From Balaenoptera acutorostrata (taxonomy: Eukaryota > Chordata > Mammalia > Artiodactyla > Balaenopteridae), in NCBI RefSeq assembly GCF_949987535.1, contig NW_026645885.1:186001-250000 (forward strand): DNA of 64,000 nt, given 5' to 3'. Made by a program: the position numbers and the translations under genes. The notes under the pieces were generated by a model that was given only the letters and a program-made list of their open reading frames with translations, made no database searches and was not told where the DNA came from. Each line of letters opens with the position of its first letter. Position 1 is the first letter of the stretch. Positions 10,553-22,859 of this stretch are shown here, in pieces.

Positions 10553-12310
10553 TGAGTGGATTTAGGTACGACGATTCTAAGTGAAATAAGTCACCCAGAA
10601 AAAGACACTTATCATAAGATATCACTTCTAGAGGGAATGTAAAAACCGCTACACTTGAACTGAATTACAAAACAGAACAGAGACACACGTTTAGAAAACA
10701 CACTATGGCTGCTGAACGGGCAAGGTGAGGTGGGGTGATGCATAAAACAAGGGTTTCAAATTAGCTCAGATACCGTTCCATAAACCCAATATGTAAGAGA
10801 CAAGACCTATTCCTTGCTCAGTGAACTGGACTCAACACCCCCTATTCACCGCACAAGAATATATCTGACTAGTAAGAATCTTCAAACCTATGTATTGATA
10901 TCTCTCTGTAAGTGAGTCAAGGGGGTGTAAAGCGGCATAAACACAGCCGTGAAAAGCAGCTAAACCCCATTATAAAAATAAATTACTTTTCAAAACCCGT
11001 GAAACAAAGACAGTGAAAGAGAGAGAAATTCTTCCAAAATTCGTTCAGGGGCTGTGATGCAACCTGGATTGACCATATCTAGACCCACAGCTGATTGAGA
11101 CATAAGGGTGGACACTCTTGGGGCTGAGAGGTTCGGTGAGGTTGGGTGAGCCAACGCAGACCCTTTCAAGTAATACTGCATGGTACCCATCCCATGGGTC
11201 CCAAATCTCCAGGTTCAAGGGCTTCTTCCTACATCGAAAACAGGCATGAGAAACCCAGAAGATGGAACACCGTGTGATCGGGAAAGGTTTCTAAAACGCA
11301 CCTCATTTCTCATCTCCTTTGCTCGGGTTTGCCATTCCAGCCGATTTACTAGCCATCTCCCTCCTTGGAGAATCAGCACCTTTAACCTCCTGTTCCGTAC
11401 AGGTTGCAATTTGTCCTGAGGATGAACGGGAAGAGGGGGAACCAATGAGAGACTAGCTCTAGGTGTTGGGACAGGCACAGGTCACTCTATTTTCCCATCA
11501 GGAAGAAGAATTAAGCACAAGCTCAGCCTGCCCCCCAGAACCAGAAGAGGGCCTGAAGCAATCCTGCGCTTTTGCGGCCAGCTCCCAAAAAAGCGAGTTG
11601 AAAAATGGAACTCAGGGGCACTGCAATTCACAAACCTGCAGAGTTTTAAATGATACCTCTCGTCCACAAATATATTACGGGAAGGCAACGAAGAGGCTTT
11701 GAAAGCAAGGCAGAATTGCAGGAAACAGATTTCAGGAGGTAGATTCGAATCGCCTTGAAAGCACATGAAAAGCGGCAAAACGTGGACAATGATGCCCTTG
11801 GCCAAAAAGGGCGTATGCGTTTTTTCCTGAATATATTCAGGAAAAAATGCATACGCCCTTTTTGGCCAACCAAGCAACCTGGAAAGGCCAATCAGCGCTC
11901 CAAAGAAGTCTCGCTTCCCAGTGGGAAAACGGCCATGCGGAAAAAAGTGTCCAAACCAGAAATGCAGGACCGGCCATGGAGAAATGGGAGCCTTGCTACG
12001 CTGATGGGTGGGATGTAAATTGCCAACAGCCACTCTGGAGAAGTGTACGGTTTTTTCTGAAACATCTAAAAAACACAGCTTGGAGAGCATAGGGCACTTC
12101 CACTCATGGGCGTATAAATTGGGAAAACTAAAAATCAGCAAGACACAGGCACCCCAAAGTTTAGGGCTGCTCTGTTGACAAGAACCCCCACTTCATTACA
12201 CCTTAAATATCCTAGGAAAGAGAAAAATGGATAAAGAAGTTGGGGTCCTCATGTACAATGGAATATCACTCAGCCATGAAATCAACGTCATAAGGCTAGT
12301 AGCAGCACGA
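10553..12310 (+). repeat. Satellite unit 7 (1,758 bp), type A mosaic
   Basis: Palindrome 11798-11869 with the G.T pair. The first ~500 bp (TTGCTCAG, GTGAAACAAAG, TTCTTCC) follow unit 9; the rest follows units 3 and 5. Private forms are GGGCTTCTTCC and GGTTTTTTCTG. Confidence 0.85.
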
Positions 12311-14069
12311 TGAGTGGATTTAGGTACGACGATTCTAAGTGAAATAAGTCACACAGAAAAAGACACTTATCCTAAGATATCACTTCTAGAGGGAATGTAA
12401 AAACCGCTACACTTGAACTGAATTACAAAACAGAACAGAGTCACACGTTTAGAAAACACACTATGGCTGCTGAACGGGAAAGGTGAGGTGGGGTGATGCA
12501 TAAAACAAGGGTTTCAAATTAGCTCAGATACCGTTCCATAAACCCAATATGTAAGAGACAAGACCTATTCCTTGCTCAGTGAACTGGACTCAACACCCGC
12601 TATTCAACGCACAAGAATATATCTGACTAGTAAGAATCTTCAAACCTATGTATTGATATCTCTCTGTAAGTGAGTCAAGGGGGTGTAAAGCGGCATAAAC
12701 ACAGCCGTGAAAAGCAGCTAAACCCCATTATAAAAATAAATTACTTTTCAAAACCCGTGAAACAAAGACAGTGAAAGAGAGAGAAATTCTTCCAAAATTC
12801 GTTCAGGGGCTGTGATGCAACCTGGATTGACCATATCTAGACCCACAGCTGATTGAGACATAAGGGTGGACACTCTTGGGGCTGAGAGGTTCGGTGAGGT
12901 TGGGTGAGCCAACGCAGACCCTTTCAAGTAATACTGCATGGTACCCATCCCATGGGTCCCAAATCTCCAGGTTCAAGGGTATCTTCCTACATCGAAAACA
13001 GGCATGAGAAACCCAGAAGATGGAACACCGTGTGATCGGGAAAGGTTTCTAAAACGCACCTCATTTCTCATCTCCTTTGCTCGGGTTTGCCATTCCAGCC
13101 GATTTACTAGCCATCTCCCTCCTTGGAGAATCAGCACCTTTAACCTCCTGTTCCGTACAGGTTGCAATTTGTCCTGAGGATGAACGGGAAGAGGGGGAAC
13201 CAATGAGAGACTAGCTCTAGGTGTTGGGACAGGCACAGGTCACTCTATTTTCCCATCAGGAAGAAGAATTAAGCACAAGCTCAGCCTGCCCCCCAGAACC
13301 AGAAGAGGGCCTGAAGCAATCCTGCGCTTTTGCGGCCAGCTCCCAAAAAAGCGACTTGAAAAATGGAGCTCAGGGGCACTGCAATTCACAAACCTGCAGA
13401 GTTTTAAATGATACCTCTCGTCCACAAATATATTAAGGGAAGGCAACGAAGAGGCTTTGAAAGCAAGGCAGAATTGCAGGAAACAGATTTCAGGAGGTAG
13501 ATTCGAATCGCCTTGAAAGCACATGAAAAGCGGCAAAACGTGGACAATGATGCCCTTGGCCAAAAAGGGCGTATGCGTTTTTTCCTGAATATATTCAGGA
13601 AAAAACGCATACGCCCTTTTTGGCCAACCAAGCAACCTGGAAAGGCCAATCAGCGCTCCAAAGAAGTCTCGCTTCCCAGCGGGCAAAAGGGCCATGCGGA
13701 AAAAAGTGTCCAAACCAGAAATGCAGGACCGGCCATGGAGAAATGGGAGCCTTGCTACGCTGATGGGTGGGATGTAAATTGCCAACAGCCACTCTGGAGA
13801 AGTGTACGGTGTGTTCTGAAACATCTAAAAAACACAGCTTGGAGAGCATAGGGCACTTCCACTCATGGGCGTATAAATTGGGAAAACTAAAAATCAGCAA
13901 GACACAGGCACCCCAAAGTTTAGGGCTGCTCTGTTGACAAGAACCCCCACTTCATTACACCTTAAATACCCTAGGAAAGAGAAAAATGGATGAAGAAGTT
14001 GGGGTCCTCATGTACAATGGAATATCACTCAGCCATGAAATCAACGTCATAAGGCTAGTAGCAGCACGA
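12311..14069 (+). repeat. Satellite unit 8 (1,759 bp), type B
   Basis: Palindrome 13556-13627, perfect. It matches units 4 and 6 at all diagnostic positions examined. Confidence 0.85.
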
Positions 14070-15827
14070 TGAGTGGATTTAGGTACGACGATTCTAAGTG
14101 AAATAAGTCACCCAGAAAAAGACACTTATCATAAGATATCACTTCTAGAGGGAATGTAAAAACCGCTACACTTGAACTGAATTACAAAACAGAACAGAGA
14201 CACACGTTTAGAAAACACACTATGGCTGCTGAACGGGCAAGGTGAGGTGGGGTGATGCATAAAACAAGGGTTTCAAATTAGCTCAGATACCGTTCCATAA
14301 ACCCAATATGTAAGAGACAAGACCTATTCCTTGCTCAGTGAACTGGACTCAACACCCCCTATTCACCGCACAAGAATATATCTGACTAGTAAGAATCTTC
14401 AAACCTATGTATTGATATCTCTCTGTAAGTGAGTCAGGGGGTGTAAAGCGGCATAAACACAGCCGTGAAAAGCAGCTAAACCCCATTATAAAAATAAATT
14501 ACTTTTCAAAACCCGTGAAACAAAGACAGTGAAAGAGAGAGAAATTCTTCCCAAAATTCGTTCAGGGGCTGTGATGCAACCTGGATTGACCATATCTAGA
14601 CCCACAGCTGATTGAGACATAAGGGTGGACACTCTTGGGGCTGAGAGGTTCGGTGAGGTTGGGTGAGCCAACGCAGACCCTTTCAAGTAATACTGCATGG
14701 TACCCATCCCATGGGTCCCAAATCTCCAGGTTCAAGGGCATCTTCCTATATCGAAAAAAGGCATGAGAAACCCAGAAGATGGTACACCGTGTGATCGGGA
14801 AAGGTTTCTAAAACGCACCTCATTTCTCATCTCCTTTGCTCGGGTTCGCCATTCCAGCCGATTTACTAGCCATCTCCTCCTTGGAGAATCAGCACCTTTA
14901 ACCTCCTGTTCCGTACAGGTTGCAATTTGTCCTGAGGATGAACGGGAAGAGGGGGAACCAATGAGAGACTAGCTCTAGGTGTTGGGACAGGCACAGGTCA
15001 CTCTATTTTCCCATCAGGAAGAAGAATTAAGCACAAGCTCAGCCTGCCCCCCAGAACCAGAAGAGGGCCTGAAGCAATCCTGCGCTTTTGCGGCCAGCTC
15101 CCAAAAAAGCGAGTTGAAAAATGGAGCTCAGGGGCACTGCAATTCACAAACCTGCAGAGTTTTAAATGATACCTCTCGTCCACAAATATATTAAGGGAAG
15201 GCAACGAAGAGGCTTTGAAAGCAAGGCAGAATTGCAGGAAACAGATTTCAGGAGGTAGATTCGAATCGCCTTGAAAGCACATGAAAAGCGGCAAAACGTG
15301 GACAATGATGCCCTTGGCCAAAAAGGGCGTATGCGTTTTTTCCTGAATATATTCAGGAAAAAACGCATACGCCCTTTTTGGCCAACCAAGCAACCTGGAA
15401 AGGCCAATCAGCGCTCCAAAGAAGTCTCGCATCCCAGCGGGCAAAAGGGCCATGCGGAAAAAAGTGTCCAAACCAGAAATGCAGGACCGGCCATGGAGAA
15501 ATGGGAGCCTTGCTACACTGATGGGTGGGATGTAAATTGCCAACAGCCACTCTGGAGAAGTGTACGGTGTGTTCTGAAACATCTAAAAAACATAGCTTGG
15601 AGAGCATAGGGCACTTCCACTCATGGGCGTCTAAATTGGGAAAACTAAAAATCAGCAATACACAGGCACCCCAAAGTTTAGGGCTGCTCTGTTGACAAGA
15701 ACCCCCACTTCATTACACCTTAAATATCCTAGGAAAGAGAAAAATGGATAAAGAAGTTGGGGTCCTCATGTACAATGGAATATCACTCAGCCATGAAATC
15801 AACGTCATAAGGCTAGTAGCAGCACGA
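14070..15827 (+). repeat. Satellite unit 9 (1,758 bp)
   Basis: Palindrome 15314-15385, perfect. It has three separate 1-bp indels: GAGTCAGGGGG (-1), TTCTTCCCAAAA (+1) and CATCTCCTCCTTGG (-1). Private substitutions include CTATATCGAAAAAAGG, CTCGCATCCC and AACATAGCTT. Confidence 0.85.
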
Positions 15828-17586
15828 TGAGTGGATTTAGGTACGACGATTCTAAGTGAAATAAGTCACACAGAAAAAGACACTTATCCTAAGATATCAC
15901 TTCTAGAGGGAATGTAAAAACCGCTACACTTGAACTGAATTACAAAACAGAACACAGTCACACGTTTAGAAAACACACTATGGCTGCTGAACGGGAAAGG
16001 TGAGGTGGGGTGATGCATAAAACAAGGGTTTCAAATTAGCTCAGATACCGTTCCATAAACCCAATATGTAAGAGACAAGACCTATTCCTTGCTCAGTGAA
16101 CTGGACTCAACACCCCCTATTCAACGCACAAGAATATATCTGACTAGTAAGAATCTTCAAACCTATGTATTGATATCTCTCTGTAAGTGAGTCAAGGGGG
16201 TGTAAAGCGGCATAAACACAGCCGTGAAAAGCAGCTAAACCCCATTATAAAAATAAATTACTTTTCAAAACCCGTGAAACAAAGACAGTGAAAGAGAGAG
16301 AAATTCTTCCAAAATTCGTTCAGGGGCTGTGATGCAACCTGGATTGACCATATCTAGACCCACAGCTGATTGAGACATAAGGGTGGACACTCTTGGGGCT
16401 GAGAGGTTCGGTGAGGTTGGGTGAGCCAACGCAGACCCTTTCAAGTAATACTGCATGGTACCCATCCCATGGGTCCCAAATCTCCAGGTTCAAGGGCATC
16501 TTCCTACATCGAAAACAGGCATGAGAAACCCAGAAGATGGAACACCGTGTGATCGGGAAAGGTTTCTAAAACGCACCTCATTTCTCATCTCCTTTGCTCG
16601 GGTTTGCCATTCCAGCCGATTTACTAGCCATCTCCCTCCTTGGAGAATCAGCACCTTTAACCTCCTGTTCCGTACAGGTTGCAATTTGTCCTGAGGATGA
16701 ACGGGAAGAGGGGGAACCAATGAGAGACTAGCTCTAGGTGTTGGGACAGGCACAGGTCACTCTATTTTCCCATCAGGAAGAAGAATTAAGCACAAGCTCA
16801 GCCTGCCCCCCAGAACCAGAAGAGGGCCTGAAGCAATCCTGCGCTTTTGCGGCCAGCTCCCAAAAAAGCGACTTGAAAAATGGAGCTCAGGGGCACTGCA
16901 ATTCACAAACCTGCAGAGTTTTAAATGATACCTCTCGTCCACAAATATATTAAGGGAAGGCAACGAAGAGGCTTTGAAAGCAAGGCAGAATTGCAGGAAA
17001 CAGATTTCAGGAGGTAGATTCGAATCGCCTTGAAAGCACATGAAAAGCGGCCAAACGTGGACAATGATGCCCTTGGCCAAAAAGGGCGTATGCGTTTTTT
17101 CCTGAATATATTCAGGAAAAAACGCATACGCCCTTTTTGGCCAACCAAGCAACCTGGAAAGGCCAATCAGCGCTCCAAAGAAGTCTCGCTTCCCAGCGGG
17201 CAAAAGGGCCATGCGGAAAAAAGTGTCCAAACCAGAAATGCAGGACTGGCCATGGAGAAATGGGAGCCTTGCTACGCTGATGGGTGGGATGTAAATTGCC
17301 AACAGCCACTCTGGAGAAGTGTACGGTGTGTTCTGAAACATCTAAAAAACACAGCTTGGAGAGCATAGGGCACTTCCACTCATGGGCGTATACATTGGGA
17401 AAACTAAAAATCAGCAAGACACAGGCACCCCAAAGTTTAGGGCTGCTCTGTTGACAAGAACCCCCACTTCATTACACCTTAAATATCCTAGGAAAGAGAA
17501 AAATGGATAAAGAAGTTGGGGTCCTCATGTACAATGGAATATCACTCAGCCATGAAATCAACGTCATAAGGCTAGTAGCAGCACGA
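15828..17586 (+). repeat. Satellite unit 10 (1,759 bp)
   Basis: Palindrome 17073-17144, perfect. It shares GCGGCCAAACG, GGACTGGCC and GCGACTTG with unit 11. Private forms are AGAACACAGTC and TATACATTGG. It is the last unit with GGGAAAGG. Confidence 0.85.
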
Positions 17587-19345
17587 TGAGTGGATTTAGG
17601 TACGACGATTCTAAGTGAAATAAGTCACACAGAAAAAGACACTTATCCTAAGATATCACTTCTAGAGGGAATGTAAAAACCGCTACACTTGAACTGAATT
17701 ACAAAACAGAACAGAGTCACACGTTTAGAAAACACACTATGGCTGCTGAACGGGCAAGGTGAGGTGGGGTGATGCATAAAACAAGGGTTTCAAATTAGCT
17801 CAGATACCGTTCCATAAACCCAATATGTAAGAGACAAGACCTATTCCTTGCTCAGTGAACTGGACTCAACACCCCCTATTCACCGCACAAGAATATATCT
17901 GACTAGTAAGAATCTTCAAACCTATGTATTGATATCTCTCTGTAAGTGAGTCAAGGGGGTGTAAAGCGGCATAAACACAGCCGTGAAAAGCAGCTAAACC
18001 CCATTATAAAAATAAATTACTTTTCAAAACCCGTGAAACAAAGACAGTGAAAGAGAGAGAAATTCTTCCAAAATTCGTTCAGGGGCTGTGATGCAACCTG
18101 GATTGACCATATCTAGACCCACAGCTGATTGAGACATAAGGGTGGACACTCTTGGGGCTGAGAGGTTCGGTGAGGTTGGGTGAGCCAACGCAGACCCTTT
18201 CAAGTAATACTGCATGGTACCCATCCCATGGGTCCCAAATCTCCAGGTTCAAGGGCATCTTCCTACGTCGAAAACAGGCATGAGAAACCCAGAAGATGGT
18301 ACACCGTGTGATCGGGAAAGGTTTCTAAAACGCACCTCATTTCTCATCTCCTTTGCTCGGGTTTGCCATTCCAGCCGATTTACTAGCCATCTCCCTCCTT
18401 GGAGAATCAGCACCTTTAACCTCCTGTTCCGTACAGGTTGCAATTTGTCCTGAGGATGAACGGGAAGAGGGGGAACCAATGAGAGACTAGCTCTAGGTGT
18501 TGGGACAGGCACAGGTCACTCTATTTTCCCATCAGGAAGAAGAATTAAGCACAAGCTCAGCCTGCCCCCCAGAACCAGAAGAGGGCCTGAAGCAATCCTG
18601 CGCTTTTGCGGCCAGCTCCCAAAAAAGCGACTTGAAAAATGGAGCTCAGGGGCACTGCAATTCACAAACCTGCAGAGTTTTAAATGATACCTCTCGTCCA
18701 CAAATATATTAAGGGAAGGCAACGAAGAGGCTTTGAAAGCAAGGCAGAATTGCAGGAAACAGATTTCAGGAGGTAGATTCGAATCGCCTTGAAAGCACAT
18801 GAAAAGCGGCCAAACGTGGACAATGATGCCCTTGGCCAAAAAGGGCGTATGCGTTTTTTCCTGAATATATTCAGGAAAAAACGCATACGCCCTTTTTGGC
18901 CAACCAAGCAACCTGGAAAGGCCAATCAGCGCTCCAAAGAAGTCTCGCTTCCCAGCGGGCAAAAGGGCCATGCGGAAAAAAGTGTCCAAACCAGAAATGC
19001 AGGACTGGCCATGGAGAAATGGGAGCCTTGCTACGCTGATGGGTGGGATGTAAATTGCCAAGAGCCACTCTGGAGAAGTGTACGGTGTGTTCTGAAACAT
19101 CTAAAAAACACAGCTTGGAGAGCATAGGGCACTTCCACTCATGGGCGTATAAATTGGGAAAACTAAAAATCAGCAAGACACAGGCACCCCAAAGTTTAGG
19201 GCTGCTCTGTTGACAAGAACCCCCACTTCATTACACCTTAAATATCCTAGGAAAGAGAAAAATGGATAAAGAAGTTGGGGTCCTCATGTACAATGGAATA
19301 TCACTCAGCCATGAAATCAACGTCATAAGGCTAGTAGCAGCACGA
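17587..19345 (+). repeat. Satellite unit 11 (1,759 bp)
   Basis: Palindrome 18832-18903, perfect. The 3' two thirds are near-identical to unit 10; the 5' part has GGGCAAGG, CACCGC and ACGTCG. Private CCAAGAGCC. It is the last unit with TTGCTCAG. Confidence 0.85.
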
Positions 19346-21102
19346 TGAGTGGATTTAGGTACGACGATTCTAAGTGAAATAAGTCACACAGAAAAAGACA
19401 CTTATCATAAGATATCACTTCTAGAGGGAATGTAAAAACCGCTACACTTGAACTGAATTACAAAACAGAACAGAGACACACGTTTAGAAAACACACTATG
19501 GCTGCTGAACGGGCAAGGTGAGGTGGGGTGATGCATAAAACAAGGGTTTCAAATTAGCTCAGATACCATTCCATAAACCCAATATGTAAGAGACAAGACC
19601 TATTCCTTTTTCAGTGAACTGGACTCAACACCCCCTATTCACCGCACAAGAATATATCTGACTAGTAAGAATCTTCAAACCTATGTATTGATATCTCTCT
19701 GTAAGTGAGTCAAGGGGGTGTAAAGCGGCATAAACACAGCCGTGAAAAGCAGCTAAACCCCATTATAAAAATAAATTACTTTTCAAAACCCGTGAAACAA
19801 AGACAGTGAAAGAGAGAGAAATTCTTACAAAATTCGTTCAGGGGCTGTGATGCAACCTGGATTGACCATATCTAGACCCACAGCTGATTGAGACATAAGG
19901 GTGGACATTCTTGGGGCTGAGAGGTTCGGTGAGGTTGGGTGAGCCAACGCAGACCCTTTCAAGTAATACTGCATGGTACCCATCCCATGGGTCCCAAATC
20001 TCCAGGTTCAAGGGCATCTTCCTACGTCGAAAACAGGCATGAGAAACCCAGAAGATGGTACACCGTGTGATCGGGAAAGGTTTCTAAAACGCACCTCATT
20101 TCTCATCTCCTTTGCTCGGGTTCGCCATTCCAGCCGATTTACTAGCCATCTCCTCCTTGGAGAATCAGCACCTTTAACCTCCTGTTCCGTACAGGTTGCA
20201 ATTTGTCCTGAGGATGAACGGGAAGAGGGGGAACCAATGAGAGACTAGCTCTAGGTGTTGGGACAGGCACAGGTTACTCTATTTTCCCATCAGGAAGAAG
20301 AATTAAGCACAAGCTCAGCCTGCCCCCCAGAACCAGAAGAGGGCCTGAAGCAATCCTGCGCTTTTGCGGCCAGCTCCCAAAAAAGCGAGTTGAAAAATGG
20401 AGCTCAGGGGCACTGCAATTCACAAACCTGCAGAGTTTTAAATGATACCTCTCGTCCACAAATATCTTACGGGAAGGCAACGAAGAGGCTTTGAAAGCAA
20501 GGCAGAATTGCAGGAAACAGATTTCAGGAGGTAGATTCGAATCACCTTGAAAGCACATGAAAAGCGGCAAAACGTGGACAATGATGCCCTTGGCCAAAAA
20601 GGGCGTATGCGTTTTTTCCTGAATATATTCAGGAAAAAATGCATACGCCCTTTTTGGCCAACCAAGCAACCTGGAAAGGCCAATCAGCGCTCCAAAGAAG
20701 TCTCGCTTCCCAGTGGGAAAACGGCCATGCGGAAAAAAGTGTCCAAACCAGAAATGCAGGACCGGCCATGGAGAAATGGGAGCCTTGCTACGCTGATGGG
20801 TGGGATGTAAATTGCCAACAGCCACTCTGGAGAAGTGTACGGTGTGTTCTGAAACATCTAAAAAACACAGCTTGGAGAGCATAGGGCACTTCCACTCATG
20901 GGCGTATAAATTGGGAAAACTAAAAATCAGCAAGACACAGGCACCCCAAAGTTTACGGCTGCTCTGTTGACAAGAACCCCCACTTCATTACACCTTAAAT
21001 ATCCTAGGAAAGAGAAAAATGGATAAAGAAGTTGGGGTCCTCATGTACAATGGAATATCACTCAGCCATGAAATCAACGTCATAAGGCTAGTAGCAGCAC
21101 GA
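19346..21102 (+). repeat. Satellite unit 12 (1,757 bp)
   Basis: Palindrome 20590-20661 with the G.T pair. It carries both the CATCTCCTCC and GGGAAAACGG deletions. Shared with unit 13 are ACCATTCC, GGACATTCTTGG, AATATCTTACGGG and GTTTACGGC. Confidence 0.85.
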
Positions 21103-22859
21103 TGAGTGGATTTAGGTACGACGATTCTAAGTGAAATAAGTCACACAGAAAAAGACACTTATCATAAGATATCACTTCTAGAGGGAATGTAAAAACCGCT
21201 ACACTTGAACTGAATTACAAAACAGAACAGAGACACACGTTTAGAAAACACACTATGGCTGCTGAACGGGCAAGGTGAGGTGGGGTGATGCATAAAACAA
21301 GGGTTTCAAATTAGCTCAGATACCATTCCATAAACCCAATATGTAAGAGACAAGACCTATTCCTTTTTCAGTGAACTGGACTCAACACCCCCTATTCACC
21401 GCACAAGAATATATCTGACTAGTAAGAATCTTCAAACCTATGTATTGATATCTCTCTGTAAGTGAGTCAAGGGGGTGTAAAGCGGCATAAACACAGCCGT
21501 GAAAAGCAGCTAAACCCCATTATAAAAATAAATTACTTTTCAAAACCCGTGAAACAAAGACAGTGAAAGAGAGAGAAATTCTTACAAAATTCGTTCAGGG
21601 GCTGTGATGCAACCTGGATTGACCATATCTAGACCCACAGCTGATTGAGACATAAGGGTGGACATTCTTGGGGCTGAGAGGTTCGGTGAGGTTGGGTGAG
21701 CCAACGCAGACCCTTTCAAGTAATACTGCATGGTACCCATCCCATGGGTCCCAAATCTCCAGGTTCAAGGGCATCTTCCTACATCGAAAACAGGCATGAG
21801 AAACCCAGAAGATGGTACACCGTGTGATCGGGAAAGGTTTCTAAAACGCACCTCATTTCTCATCTCCTTTGCTCGGGTTCGCCATTCCAGCCGATTTACT
21901 AGCCATCTCCTCCTTGGAGAATCAGCACCTTTAACCTCCTGTTCCGTACAGGTTGCAATTTGTCCTGAGGATGAACGGGAAGAGGGGGAACCAATGAGAG
22001 ACTAGCTCTAGGTGTTGGGACAGGCACAGGTCACTCTATTTTCCCATCAGGAAGAAGAATTAAGCACAAGCTCAGCCTGCCCCCCAGAACCAGAAGAGGG
22101 CCTGAAGCAATCCTGCGCTTTTGCGGCCAGCTCCCAAAAAAGCGAGTTGAAAAATGGAGCTCAGGGGCACTGCAATTCACAAACCTGCAGAGTTTTAAAT
22201 GATACCTCTCGTCCACAAATATCTTACGGGAAGGCAACGAAGAGGCTTTGAAAGCAAGGCAGAATTGCAGGAAACAGATTTCAGGAGGTAGATTCGAATC
22301 ACCTTGAAAGCACATGAAAAGCGGCAAAACGTGGACAATGATGCCCTTGGCCAAAAAGGGCGTATGCGTTTTTTCCTGAATATATTCAGGAAAAAATGCA
22401 TACGCCCTTTTTGGCCAACCAAGCAACCTGGAAAGGCCAATCAGCGCTCCAAAGAAGTCTCGCTTCCCAGTGGGAAAACGGCCATGCGGAAAAAAGTGTC
22501 CAAACCAGAAATGCAGGACCGGCCATGGAGAAATGGGAGCCTTGCTACGCTGATGGGTGGGATGTAAATTGCCAACAGCCACTCTGGAGAAGTGTACGGT
22601 GTGTTCTGAAACATCTAAAAAACACAGCTTGGAGAGCATAGGGCACTTCCACTCATGGGCGTATAAATTGGGAAAACTAAAAATCAGCAAGACACAGGCA
22701 CCCCAAAGTTTACGGCTGCTCTGTTGACAAGAACCCCCACTTCATTACACCTTAAATATCCTAGGAAAGAGAAAAATGGATAAAGAAGTTGGGGTCCTCA
22801 TGTACAATGGAATATCACTCAGCCATGAAATCAACGTCATAAGGCTAGTAGCAGCACGA
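21103..22859 (+). repeat. Satellite unit 13 (1,757 bp)
   Basis: Palindrome 22347-22418 with the G.T pair. It is near-identical to unit 12; the differences seen are ACATCG and GGTCACTC against ACGTCG and GGTTACTC. Confidence 0.85.

Larger units (their letters stand above)
3519..14069 (+). repeat. Higher-order repeat: 3,517-bp dimer, three copies
   Basis: Two unit types alternate. Type A (units 3, 5, 7; 1,758 bp) has AAATGGAACTC, TATTACGGG, the G.T palindrome and GGGAAAACGG. Type B (units 4, 6, 8; 1,759 bp) has ACCCGCTATTCAACG, GGGTATCTTC, GCGACTTG, AAATACCCTAGG and GGATGAAGAAG. Copies are 3519-7035, 7036-10552 and 10553-14069. Units 4, 6 and 8 look identical at every diagnostic site I checked. 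Unit 7 is mosaic in its first ~500 bp. Confidence 0.8.
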
